Source: Linnemannia hyalina | Taxonomy: Eukaryota; Mortierellomycota; Mortierellomycetes; Mortierellales; Mortierellaceae | Reading direction: 5' to 3' | Length of the DNA stretch: 64,000 nucleotides | NCBI GenBank assembly: GCA_019671135.1 | Contig: JAHRHY010000004.1 | Span: 2,728,001-2,792,000, forward strand | Made by a program: the position numbers and the translations under genes | Part shown: one piece after another, positions 23,301-32,818 of the stretch | Layout of the letters: each line of letters begins with the position of its first letter | Position numbering within the stretch: position 1 is the stretch's first letter | Notes under the pieces: generated by a model | What the model saw: only the letters and a program-made list of their open reading frames with translations | What the model was told of the DNA's origin: nothing | Database searches by the model: none

Positions 23301-25929
23301 TCTCCAGCCACTGCTCTACAAACATGTCGTAGAGTCCGACTCGGGTGACACGAATGCTTGGCAGGACTTTATTCGAGGCGACCAGGCGAGGCAGAGCCTT
23401 GAGAGCAAGCGTCAGAAGGAACGGGTTCTTGACGAGGTCCCTGACATTGGGGATCGTTATCAGCTTGTCCATGTACTCCTTCGCCGACCACGTAGCTTGG
23501 TTCTGGAATAACAGTGCCGTATGTGGATCCTGCGCATAAAGCTGGACATATTTTTTGATTTGGTCCTTGGAGAATGGAGCAATGACAGCTTCCTGGAATA
23601 GATCCTTTGAACCAGAGGCGTAGCGATCTGTCGGCTGCGGCTTGAAGCGATCGGCATATGAGGGTCCGAGGAACTGGATGCGGCAGCTGATGACCATCTT
23701 GGTGTTCCATTGTCCTGGCTGGTTCAGCATATTGGTTTGGTGCAGATTGACCAATTGCTGACTCTCGTCGTAGCCATCGCAGATGAGGATGAATTGGCGG
23801 TGCTGTTTCATCTCCTGAATCTGGTCATCACTAAAGTTGTTGGCCCTCAGCTGCTTGGCGATCATGTCCTGGTCGGGGCGGTCGATGGCGGGAAGATTGA
23901 TGAACAATGGAATGGGTCCGCCTTGCTTATAGTCGGTCCAGAGTCGATGCTCGAGATGGCGATTGAATGTCGATTTTCCGGATCCAGAGTCACCTAGGAT
24001 CAACATCACTTGATGCTCGCTTGCCAAGAACTCCTGTACTTTCTCCAGGAGAGGAAATGTGTCTTCATCCTTGGCCCTCAGGCTGGTTTTGGCGAATGAC
24101 TGGATGTAAAGCGACAGGCGGCTCAGCCTCAACCTCAGGACTTTGTACTTGTGGAGATCGTATTCGAGAGGAGGGATATTCTGAACGCGAGCGAGCGTAG
24201 GGGAGGTTACAGGCAGAGGGAGACGGCTCCTGAGCGGATAAGGAAGACAGGTGGCGGTGTCTTGGTCCTGGTCGAGGTCCTTGAGCAAGGTGTGAGCACT
24301 GGTACTGACGACCTGGTCAGTAGTGGTTCCGAGTTGGCGGATGATGTTTAGCATCCAAGTCCTGACGCTCTCATCCTGACCCCACAAAGGATCATTCATG
24401 TACAGCTCTCTAAGAAGAGCGACGGCTTGCAGGCGGACGCTGGTATCCCAGATGTTTTCGGAAGCGATCTCACCCAGCAACTGGCAGATACCCCATTGGA
24501 ACAAGGGGTCACGACGACAGGGTGCCTCATAGATGAGAACGTTGAGATCCTTGAGTTGGCCAGCTTGAGCAAAGGCGTAGGCGGCACGGACGGCGGTGTA
24601 CCACGGACGCTTCTGACCTGACCCGAACCCCTCCTTCATGCTCTCAAGCACGCCTCGGCCACTCTCCATCAGCGAACAGGCACCATCATAGACACTACCA
24701 GCAACCTCAACGACACCTCCGAGAGTCTCCTGCAGCTTGCAGAGTCCTTCGAGAACTGCTCCCAAATCCAGCATAAATACCGCCGACACCTTGACGAGTC
24801 CTTCCACAACCCCAGTAGAATGTCGGAGAACGGCCTGCAGCGGAGTCTCGTTATTAGGCACATACTGCAGCGCTTGGAACGCATAGCATGCCTGATACAT
24901 CAAGTAGGGATCTGAACTGGCCTTCAAAGCCGACAACACCCCAGACAGAGGTTCGTGCTCTTCAACTCGATCCAAGTCCTTGACCTTGTGCTCCGCCATA
25001 ACATCAAGCAGCCTCGAGAGAGCCAACGTGAGATGGAAAGGATGAACTGTCGACTGCTGATGTGTGTCCTGCAGACGAATTCTGAGTACACGGAGGATAT
25101 TGACCAGGTCGACAGGGTGTAGAGCGTCGGAGGGAGCAGAATGGACCAGTTGCACCAGACCTTGAAGCAAATCAACGTCCAGAAACACAGCCTGCTCGAA
25201 TGCCGTAATGGTACACGACAGCATCCTGCGAAAGTGCTCACTGTCGAGCACTGGCCCAATAAGTACCATCTCCGCAATCTCGGTCGAGTCCTTGGAGGCG
25301 TTCTTTGCAAACTCATCCACCATGCAAGCCCCTAGCCAACGCAGACGCTCTTGCTCAATGGGGTCTTGCTTCATATAATTAATCCAGGCACATTGGGCAG
25401 TAGTGCCAGAGGACAAAATCTGCGAGTGATCCTCTTGCTGGTTGAGGGGATCGCCGACCTTGGGGAGCAAGGCAATGCACAAAGCAAGTTGGGGAGTGGT
25501 GTCAATGCGGGAACCGAACTCGGGCAGGGTGATGAGGATGGCAGGTGGTTTGATATTTTGTGAGAAAACGTCCAAGCGAGGTATGGCCGTCAGAACTGAC
25601 GGCTGGGCACAGGAGGCAGGGCTTTTGACTTCGCTGATGGAGACTGCAAGGTCGATGTCGATATTGTTGGAGAGTTTGTGCCGCTTGTGTCCATGCTGGG
25701 AGGAGACTGGCTTGTTATCGACACCATCGCCAGCCTCGCCACTTGCAAGGTCCAAAGGAACCAGGTTATCCTCGAGAGTGATCATTGAAAAACCGTGGCT
25801 GATGAATCGTTTATTGCCTGTCGAGGAGGGCTGACAGAGAGAGGGAGTGGGATTGTCGTTTTGTTGTTTTGTTGTCGCTCTTGGTCCGTTGTGGGCAGAT
25901 GCTTGGAGACTGGAAACGAAAATGACCAT
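20317..25929 (-). CDS. NLR-like STAND protein: helical repeats, NACHT ATPase, pentapeptide repeats, WD40 propeller
   Basis: One uninterrupted exon encodes 1870 residues. Fungal STAND proteins are ATP-dependent switches that oligomerise on ligand binding and are linked to non-self recognition and incompatibility; the ligand here is unknown. In order: a variable N-terminus (1-130); an all-helical, possibly Arm-like region (130-590); a NACHT core with P-loop GDSGSGKS (about 646-653) and Walker B ILICDGYDE (about 714-722); a winged-helix-like region; A(D/N)L-type pentapeptide repeats (about 1070-1130); about a dozen WD40 repeats with SPDGR and LWD motifs (about 1138-1790); and an acidic Asp/Glu/Gly/Ser tail (about 1805-1870) coded by a short tandem repeat. 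No TIR, HET or other named effector domain is recognised at the N-terminus. An alternative start is the Met at 25785 (MITLEDNL). A fragment of a paralogue lies about 2 kb upstream. Confidence 0.9.
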   Translation of the reverse strand: MVIFVSSLQASAHNGPRATTKQQNDNPTPSLCQPSSTGNKRFISHGFSMITLEDNLVPLDLASGEAGDGVDNKPVSSQHGHKRHKLSNNIDIDLAVSISEVKSPASCAQPSVLTAIPRLDVFSQNIKPPAILITLPEFGSRIDTTPQLALCIALLPKVGDPLNQQEDHSQILSSGTTAQCAWINYMKQDPIEQERLRWLGACMVDEFAKNASKDSTEIAEMVLIGPVLDSEHFRRMLSCTITAFEQAVFLDVDLLQGLVQLVHSAPSDALHPVDLVNILRVLRIRLQDTHQQSTVHPFHLTLALSRLLDVMAEHKVKDLDRVEEHEPLSGVLSALKASSDPYLMYQACYAFQALQYVPNNETPLQAVLRHSTGVVEGLVKVSAVFMLDLGAVLEGLCKLQETLGGVVEVAGSVYDGACSLMESGRGVLESMKEGFGSGQKRPWYTAVRAAYAFAQAGQLKDLNVLIYEAPCRRDPLFQWGICQLLGEIASENIWDTSVRLQAVALLRELYMNDPLWGQDESVRTWMLNIIRQLGTTTDQVVSTSAHTLLKDLDQDQDTATCLPYPLRSRLPLPVTSPTLARVQNIPPLEYDLHKYKVLRLRLSRLSLYIQSFAKTSLRAKDEDTFPLLEKVQEFLASEHQVMLILGDSGSGKSTFNRHLEHRLWTDYKQGGPIPLFINLPAIDRPDQDMIAKQLRANNFSDDQIQEMKQHRQFILICDGYDESQQLVNLHQTNMLNQPGQWNTKMVISCRIQFLGPSYADRFKPQPTDRYASGSKDLFQEAVIAPFSKDQIKKYVQLYAQDPHTALLFQNQATWSAKEYMDKLITIPNVRDLVKNPFLLTLALKALPRLVASNKVLPSIRVTRVGLYDMFVEQWLETNRLRLQSNTLSRKELKAFNSLVEGGFIARGIDYLLRLSAAIFQRQDGNPVVQYIHQDDNDSWKAAFFGIDPKVKLLREACPFLRTGNQYRFIHRSMLEYFLSRVIYNPAKVDERDFDSSIETASPVSLSFDTNGPLYQRSLLKESSIIQFLCDRVRLDPDFEQYLRAVIDQSKTSSSATIAATNAITILIRADALFNGADLRGIKIPGADLSYGQFDSAQFQGADLRSVNLSGSWLRQADLSHAQMEGVLFGELPYPKVEGSVEGCAYSPDGRMLGVALKGKGLGIGIYDTSTWEQIHLITVSRGVQSAAFSPDSRQIVSEDTYGVVQLWDCTSGEEVLGGYPWTHLWMDSLVIKKRTDCVSSLAYSPCGKGIASAYDKTVQLWGVNGDRSFVLEGHTDQVTNVRFSPDGRQLVSGSGDGTIRLWDSGTGEPGVVLRPLLGKIHSLAISPDGRWIASGHDDGNVQLWDMHSGSPGPVLQGHTMTVTRITFSSNGQLIATTSNDRRVMLWGASTGDLISTFDGHWHSISDIAFSPDGLTIASGSNDGIVRLWEVNSGRSSIAIQDQIGDSCLVAYSPDGLSVLSIGLVPVLSRHRPGVIRQGNAKTGSRGSVSFELPDPEMINCVAFSTDDNQVATGCEDGSVRLWDRRTGVAGPVLNGHSGAVKIVAYSTCGRWIASSDGKWTVRLWDLHDTEKQYILVHASGGYDNKIKDLKFSPTSHELAVCSGNEIVWVFDPQTRELLMCKLMKWPIWSLDYSPNSQQLALGTRNSVALWDRRSNEPSLELFPGASLEGPFSRSVTVAYSPCGQFLASSTEDHIVHLWHRHSAQGNIESWSCVVTLRVFSEPVVSLSWNPVVPKEFITASRDGSVRVWRVSSNDGAVVVKMLWGTNLRRLCCAGVVLKGATGLSPIYRKLLAERRAFDKGLSLDDDGSDGGLEDDGGFEDELYDGFDDGSNDYDGFDDFLEEDDGFDNGSEDDDGSEDGSEDDDGSEDEE

Positions 25930-27105
25930 GTTATTTTCAGATGGAAAGAGTTAGCACGCGCTAAACAGAATATGAAGAGTTCTTGCACTTAAACACGATT
26001 GTCCAAGTACTCACAATACGATCTCGTCCTTAGTGAGGACGTTTTTTTTTTTTTTTTTTTTTTTGGGGGGGGGGGGGGGGTGCTTTGTGTATTGGCTGGA
26101 TGGGAGAGCGTCGAGTAGAGAAGCCGGAAATTGCTATTAGGCGGACATAGTGGCGAAGTGGTTGAAGGGTGGAGAGAGAGGTTAGGAGGTGCTCAACGGT
26201 GATAAGCGTAGTGTATGGGATATTGTGACACGAGAATTGTACCTCTCCAAGGTTGGGGTGCTCGGCACTTGTTAGGTACAAGACGGACAAGCACGCAGGA
26301 TGACGATTGACTGAGCGAGGAGATGTAGAGAACGGAGAAAGAGAAAGTAGGACGATGGAAGGATGTTGAAATGACCAACAGGTGCGAATGTAGGTAGAGT
26401 GTAATGAGAGCAAAGGAGACTGGCGGTGAAGAAGACGAATGAAGGAGATGGAGGGTAGTGATGAGGGGTGAAAGGTGAGTGTTGCAAAGTGGAAAGAGAG
26501 GGAGGGAGGGAGCAGAAGAAAGAAAGTAAATATAGAGACGCCCCATGGTATGCGCATAAGTCTTCGCCATCATGCATGATGTCCATGGACCTGTTTACCT
26601 TGCCATATTTTCTTTTCCTGCCTTACATCGATTGACCACCCTCTTTCATACCCATGTGGGGAGAAATACACTCACAAGGTATTGTTAACACATAATCAGA
26701 GAAGCAAAGGAGGAAAGAGCTGGAGAGCGAGACGCTTACGCAGATACCATACAAGTTCATTCATAGAATAGTTGTTACCAGAGGATGAACAGACATCAGA
26801 CGCGAAATGAAAGGGTGCGCGTCTAGGTGATCCATTACTGATAACCAAAATGCCATGAAAAGAAGCGAATCAAGTATTATTGAGCGGGTGTGGATTGTGC
26901 GTTGAAGGGGCATGTTACATTTCTTGTGATATCGAAGGACTATTATTTCTTTGCCTTAATTGATATTCGTATACAGCATGGATCCTTCCTACTCCTATCT
27001 CTCTTTACCTGTATTCCATGCTTTGCAATTGCACTGCACCTTGTATGACTTTTGAGGATTGATATTTATTGTGGCACGCTAGCAAGCAGGCATGCGTTCA
27101 GTATC
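25930..27105. other. Upstream region of the NLR gene
   Basis: No gene is recognised. The main features are the T/G homopolymer at 26042-26080 and a purine-rich stretch at about 26280-26530 whose minus-strand open frames are low-complexity Ser/Leu/Pro reading. The remainder to 27105 shows no domain or repeat that I can name. Confidence 0.5.
26042..26080. repeat. T23-G16 homopolymer junction
   Basis: Twenty-three T are followed directly by sixteen G on the plus strand, about 113-150 bp upstream of the NLR start codon. On the NLR sense strand this is a C-tract followed by an A-tract. Such tracts disfavour nucleosomes and are length-unstable. Exact lengths may also be affected by sequencing error. 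Confidence 0.8.
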
Positions 27106-27895
27106 CTACTTTGTTTTCTGCTGGGCCTTCAATTCCTCGCGAATAGAGTTAATAGTCTGTCCTGTTAACTTTTCCGTCCATTCGTCGACAAGAACCTCCA
27201 CCGGGCGTTTCTCTCTTTCTGCTGCTTCTTGTGCCAACAATACAAACTCGCGTCGATGACTATACACTTCTTTTGTCTTCAGATCATTTGAAAGACAGGC
27301 TTGACTCCTTAGATGGGAGAGAGGGCCGTGAAACTCATCCCACGCAGCGCGTACCATCAACGCTCCTCTATCAGGGGGTATTTTGTACCCTAAGCTGATA
27401 GGCAGAATATCTTGTGGGTGATAAAGAGACGCCAAGGACAGCAAGTCTTGTGAATGAGGAGGAGGGGGAGGAGACGTGACCGTATTTGATGGCAGTTCCT
27501 GCGCTGGTGCTTGGACCGGAAGACTAGGCGAGGTTGGGATGGTGGGCACCATATGAAACAATGGAGCTCACATTTGGTCTGTTGGCTGGGATAGGTTTGA
27601 CTGATAATGAGGACTAGGATGTGGACCGCGGTACGGGATGTCTGATTGTTGACCGGGCTGCTGAGGATACGACGGGTGAGACACGACTGGTGAGGATACG
27701 ACGGGTGAGGGTAAGATGACGGATGGAGGTATGAGAGGTGGGGACATGACGACAAGTGAAGATATGACGGATGAAAAATACAACAACGGGTAAAGACTGG
27801 GCGGGACAGGATATAGTGCGCATGGGTATGGGTGCCATGGAAAGTATTGCGTGTATCCGAGTGTAGGTGGCTGGGTTGTAGTCGTAGCCTTTTGG
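27106..27895 (-). pseudogene. Pro-rich protein with GCR1_C-like domain, broken by an in-frame TGA
   Basis: On the minus strand an open frame from about 27895 encodes a Pro/Ser-rich segment. A TGA at 27568-27570 interrupts it, and the same frame then continues to a stop at 27106. The last 100 residues have the spacing of the GCR1_C DNA-binding fold (MVRAAWDEFHGPL, then EVYSHRREFVLLAQ). That domain is known from yeast Gcr1-type factors and from the C-termini of fungal Crypton tyrosine-recombinase transposons. No recombinase domain is seen. If the TGA is real, only the downstream part from the Met near 27552 could be made; an intron around the TGA is conceivable (a GTGAGC donor-like site overlaps it) but I find no good acceptor that keeps the frame. 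The domain call is by eye. Confidence 0.4.
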
Positions 27896-27912
27896 ATTTC
27901 TTAGGATATTCG

Positions 27913-28192
27913 GTCCAGAATCCTCCAGCACCAGAAACACCTGTCGCTGACTGGCCAAGAACTCCAAAACCTTCTCCGTGAGCGGAAACAGTCTGTCGCC
28001 GTACTCCTGTAAGCTAGGTTTCGCCTGAGGATGGATGTAAACAGCTTTTCTGTGATCCTCAAGGCGCTGAAGCCTCAGTCTGTGCAGATCGAAGTCGACA
28101 TCGGGGATGGCCAGGACTCGGGCGAGCGTTGGATACGATGCAGGCAGAGGAAGGCGGTTCCTGAGCGGGTAAGGAAGACGGGTGTCCTGGTC
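27913..28192 (-). pseudogene. NLR paralogue fragment, cut at the P-loop
   Basis: Read on the minus strand, about 93 codons without a stop match residues about 554-650 of the intact NLR gene at 20317-25929. Shared blocks are DQDT, LPYPLR.RLPLP, PTLARV, FPL.EKV, EFLAS and the approach to the P-loop. The match ends where the intact protein has GDSGSGKS; here it reads EDSGPN, so the glycine and lysine needed for nucleotide binding are absent and the NACHT domain does not follow. No in-frame start is evident. It is best read as the relic of a second, decayed NLR copy on the same strand, now joined to the Pro-rich/GCR1_C-like sequence. Confidence 0.75.
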
Positions 28193-28771
28193 CTGGTAAT
28201 GTTACGAATCCTTCGACGCGAGGAAGGAGGAGGTAAAGAACGAAAAGGCGTCTGTGCCTGAGGGTAAATGCCGAGTTGCATTTTGATTAGTGGTAGTCGA
28301 GTGACTGGTTTGTGATGTTGCCACCAATTCGGAGTAAACGAACCAGAGAGAGGAGAGAGAGGAGGAAGAAAGTAAAGAGATGTTGGAGTCGTACCCATGA
28401 TAAGCAACAGCGACCGCCATCTCGCTTTGGCCACTCCGACCATATCTTACTCATTCTGTCTCTTCTGTTTCTGCATGCGGTACTTAGAATGAGCGAGCCA
28501 TCTTTTGGTTTATATATTTCCTCTCTGCCTCACTGAGTTAGTGATGATGGTTGTGTGTGTTCTTGTGTCGTTCCCACGCTTTTCAATCTCCTTTTCGCTT
28601 AATGGCATGTAACTCTTGCGATCGCCTTTTTTGGTTCGTCATCGTAGCCAAGCCCCTACTCAAGAGAGAGTGAAATATCATAAAAGATCCCTTCTCTTTC
28701 TTTCCAGTTCCCTCCTCCCACTTTCGTATATTTCCTCGTTTTCTTTCATATCCAAAAATGCTTCAAAAAAG

Positions 28772-30274
28772 ATGATATCACCCAACTTCGGAAGCTTGCT
28801 TCCGCATCAATTTCGTCATCATCCTCACCGACACCCTCACCCACCACTGCCTCGAAACGTCATTATCCATGACCCCGCCAGTGCTTCCGACCAACACCCC
28901 ACAGCCTCAGACGCTTTTACCTCGTCTTCCACAACCTCCGTCTCCACCGTCGCACAGGTCACCTCCAGCAGCATACCACCCTCCTCATCTACGTTTACTC
29001 CGAGCTCATCTTCCGTCGCCTCGTCTTCCAACTCTACATCCACATCGACGCCTCCACGGTCCCCTTCGTTCCACCTTGGCGCTCACTTCATCATCATCTC
29101 CAATTCAGTTCGTCCCTTTGGAGATTATATATGAAGTAGCAGTGCGCTTGAATGCGAACGATAGGGTGACATGTGTTCGTGTTTGCAAGGGATGGAGACG
29201 GATGTTTTACACCATCTTTGTGGGAGACGCTCAGTCACCATCAATGGAGGACACATAGCCTTTTTTTCTATCACATCCACGACCCGAGATTGAAGAAGAC
29301 GGTCTTCAACCCCCATTGAGTCCGATATTTGGCGTGGGATTCCACGGACACGTCGACGCTTCCGGTATGGATGAGAGACATAGAGTTTGGTCTTGTCTTG
29401 GAGCTCCCCAATCTCGAGTCATTAAGAATGTCGTCGCGGATGACTAGGGTGACGAGGGTGGTGCTGGATGCACTGCTGAACAAGGACAACCTCACATCAC
29501 TGGTGGAGTTGGACCTCGACCTCATGCCCTTTCAGGGTAAAGGTCTTGTTCACTTGCACTCGTTGTACCCACGCTTGACGCGACTGAGAAAACTCGGCCT
29601 TGCTGGCTCGTGGTATTTGGAGGAAACGGGAGCGCATATCTCTGGACAATCAAACCCTGATCCATGGAAGCTTGAGAGTCTCCGCACCCCCCGCCAGCAC
29701 CTGCGAATCCTGAGAATGTGCGGTCATCTTCGCCGCCTTGGACTCACCCACAACCAACACGCGGTCGAGCCCACTTCTTTGTCTCCCTTATTCTCGTGTC
29801 CCGAACCACAAGAGTTGATCATCGCAAGAAGAGGGTTCAACTTTTTGGACTTTGGCCGGACCTTGCCTCACCTTTATGCACTGACCCTGCTCAAGATCTC
29901 CATATCACGTCAAGAGCAATTTCTGCAACTCCACATCTTGACGGACAAGCACATTACACCTGCGCTCCGTCATTTGGAAGTAACATACCGGTCGGCGACC
30001 GCCTCCGGGCTGGAGCATCTCCTAGCGGCTTGTCAAGATCTGATGCTGACAATTCTGGTCACCAGAAAGAAGATGGAAGTATTTGTCCTCGAAGGAGTAG
30101 CCATTGAAGCAGCTATTGATGGAAAGTGAACCAACGGTTCACCGAGCAGCATGGGACTCGGTATACTCCCAGATGAGATTGAATGACACCCTGCGGAATA
30201 TCACCCTCACCTCCCTCGGTCTGCATGCTATACCATTGGAAGGGGATTTAGTATGGTTGAAGGAGTACGGATGA
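28772..30274 (+). pseudogene. F-box/LRR protein pseudogene
   Basis: The remains of one protein are spread over several plus-strand frames. First comes a Ser/Thr-rich N-terminus (Met at about 28772), then in another frame an F-box-like motif at about 29110-29225 (VPLEIIYEVAVRL, CVRVCKGWRRMF). A third frame, from about 29270 to 30129, holds Leu-rich repeats (LELPNLESLRM, LVELDLDLM, HLRRLGL). A fourth, from about 30115 to the TGA at 30272-30274, holds a conserved-looking end (HRAAWDSVYSQM, LTSLGLHAIPLEG). A TGA at 29317-29319 also breaks FNPH*VRYLAW, where TGG is likely ancestral. At least two frameshifts and one nonsense codon are present, with no introns that would fix them. F-box/LRR proteins select substrates for SCF ubiquitin ligases; this one is probably dead. 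Confidence 0.75.
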
Positions 30275-30842
30275 GGTGGCCTCCAGCTCTGAGTTGCCCT
30301 AAATTTGAGCAACACCCACCGCCCATCCCTCCTCTCCTCCTCATCAATAAATTCAGCAGCGAATACTTGTTTATGAATGATACTTTGTCCCTGTTGCTTT
30401 GATTCTCTGCTTTCACATGTTTTTTTCCCACGGTTCATGCTTGTTTGTTTTTTTTTTGTTTTTTTTTTTTGTACAAAACAAACAATAGATTAACCCAGTG
30501 GCAGATGTTGCTCCACCTTGCATTGTTCGCATTGTTCGCTTTTTGAGAAGCACGTATCCTTTGTCTCTTTTTATATTTGCTTTCTGTTTATTTCTATTTC
30601 TTTCTCGAGCTGGTCATTCCCCTTTCGTCTTTTCTCCTTCTCTCTTTTCCTTTTTCCCACGAGTTCCCTTCGCCATCCTTCCGCTCGCTTCTTTACCACT
30701 TTCCTTCCCTTCTGCCCATCCTCATGGCTCTTCTCCAGTGACCACGTCAACATCGGAATCGAGAGTCTACCCCTTCCCTCCAAGACACCGAGACCCTCAA
30801 GACCCCTCCAAGGAAAGTATATGTCCCCTTCTCTCTTTGCCT

Positions 30843-31265
30843 TCATATCTCCCATGACTGTTTCTTCGTCTCTCTCAATATTGTCATCCGAGACTTGCTG
30901 TCTACGAAGTATTCACGTCGTATACCCTCAACCTTGAGGGGTTCATTATACCTTACCAAGGTGCCTTCATACGCTTGACCATTTTCAGACAGCTTCAGCA
31001 AGAGGGCTTTCTTTACCAAGGCGCTTGTTGGGTGGCAGTGGTGGCTAGGATGCAAATCCTATGATTCCATCGTGACGAAGGGTACAATTGATGTCTGTGT
31101 CTCGACCCTTGGAGACGACTCTCGCACGTTGAGTGGTTCTGCTTGTTCTGTTCTCGAGTTTGGTCAAAGGTGCAGGCAAAGCAGGACCATGTGAGGGGGG
31201 CGGTTGTTCCATGGGGTCCTTGGCGTACACAAAGCCGGTACATGGTGTGAGCATGAATATGGTGC
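30843..31265 (-). pseudogene. Unidentified protein relic, copy A
   Basis: On the minus strand, peptide stretches look coding but are broken by stops and frame changes. One reads FVYAKDPMEQ and onward to a stop near 31048. A second, at about 30843-31040, contains LVKKALLLKLSENGQ and YNEPLKVEGIRREYF. The part at 31154-31262 aligns with copy B at 32291-32389 (shared GGACCATGTGAG, GGCGTACAC and flanks). I do not recognise the family. Confidence 0.4.
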
Positions 31266-31521
31266 ATCAAACAGTTTGTTTACTGAAGCGAGACACGTTG
31301 GATCAAAGGAAGATGACCCTGTATTCCTTTGACTGGGTTTCTTTTGGTCAATGTTGCGAGAGGATGTAGGATTGCTTTGGTTGCTGTGTATGTGTAGTGT
31401 GTATCGGATCGTCTCTTTCAGTTTACTGACATTTTCTTCGTCACCTTTCTCAGTCTCATTAGACTGAAGGCCTATGTATGTGTGCCCTGGACCTCGCCCC
31501 CAGTCGTCGCCCTGGTCACGG

Positions 31522-31925
31522 ATGAGCAACCTTCAGTTACCTGTAACTATCAAGCACGGAACCGGAACTGGAACCCGGCCTGTCATCGCAACACCAAAAG
31601 GTACGTTAATCACCAACTAACAGCCACCATTTCTCTTCCATTAGAAATATTGCATGCTTGTTTGTTTATTTCGTTTTCAATCCCACACGTCGATTTCACA
31701 TTTGCTTTCTTTCTCTCCTCCTCTAAAAAAAAAAAAAGAATCTCTCTCCCCCTCTAAACTCCTTGTCCCTTATCTTGTGAACTTTCCTCTTTAGTTCCCA
31801 CGCAGTTTTCCACCAGCCAACTGATTCCCTTCCGGCGACTCACTCGAATCAGGAAATGGGATTTACATCTCTTGGAACTATTATCTGGAGTAGTCGTTGA
31901 CAGTCTATGGAAGAATGGGCTCTAG
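31522..31925 (+). CDS. Putative two-exon small protein (69 residues), uncertain
   Basis: Exon 1 (31522-31600) starts at an ATG reading MSNLQLPVTIKHG and ends at a consensus donor AAAAG|GTACGT. Exon 2 (31795-31925) follows a pyrimidine-rich acceptor ending CTCTTTAG. The junction keeps the frame (phase 1) and the second exon reads LIPFRRLTRIRKWDLHLLEL before a TAG. There is no recognised domain and no signal peptide. The intron would be 194 nt. It may also be the 5' remnant of a larger gene, since it sits among pseudogenes. Confidence 0.25.
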
Positions 31926-32079
31926 AGCCCAACGACGACACTCGAAGAGCCTGCGACCCAAGACCTACAAGGAACGTACACGACCCCTTCCTTCTTTTTA
32001 TTCAATCCAATTCCTGACGCGTCTACATCTTTGTCCTATGCAGAGGACTTGTTTGTTTGAGCAGTTTAACATGGCGGAC

Positions 32080-32400
32080 TTATGAGTTGTCATAGGTCAT
32101 TGGTCCAGCATTCTTGCACAACTCGAGGGTGTTGCGGTTGGAGGTGGCGAGGAGAAGAGGATATGAGGAAGAGAAGAGAGGCAACAGAGAATAGGAGGGG
32201 CTTCAGTGATACGCGTAGGGGGGTCTGACTGTTGTCTTTGTTTGGGGGTCATCGAGTTTGTCCCCCCAGACGTTGGGTGGTCCCGCCCCTGCGTTTGATC
32301 TCAAAAATTCAAGCAGGGTGCGGACCATGTGAGCGAGGCGAGTCCATGATCCCATGGCGTACACGAGTCGCCAGCACGAATAGTATGGGATTCTCTAGCA
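32080..32400 (-). pseudogene. Unidentified protein relic, copy B
   Basis: Read on the minus strand, a 60-codon open stretch contains WRLVYAMGSWTRLAHMV and RTLLEFLRSNAG, then PPNVWGDKLDD, bounded by stops on both sides. A further coding-like stretch, LLATSNRNTLELCKN, follows near 32085-32150. The part at 32291-32389 aligns with copy A (31154-31262) with several small gaps. Copy B preserves the more plausible reading frame of the two. Family unknown. Confidence 0.4.
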
Positions 32401-32818
32401 GTCAACATTAGTACAAAGGGCTTATGACCACACCGTTCTGTTTGGCGGGGTCTCTTGAATCGAACAATATGAGTGGTGCAAGGTGTGTTGGAGGGTATAT
32501 GGTCACATTGGGTGTTTGGGGAATGACTTTCATGGCCCTGTTCTATTCTCTTTTACCTCCTCTTCTCGTTCCACTCGCGATAAATACAATGCGGACGAAA
32601 TCTAGGCAGACGGGGACAAACACAGGAGGCAATCCGCAATGGAGCCAGGACTGAAGAGATGATACAGGAAGAGAAAAAAAAGACTTTGGTTTTCAGAACA
32701 CTTCAATAAAGTCGACATTTTTGTTTACATCTCGATCTCCAATCTTTTTTTCGTGTTTTTATTTTCCGAACGTCTGTTCGAAGAGAAAACGAGCGCGCGG
32801 AAAGGAAAAGAGAGGGAT

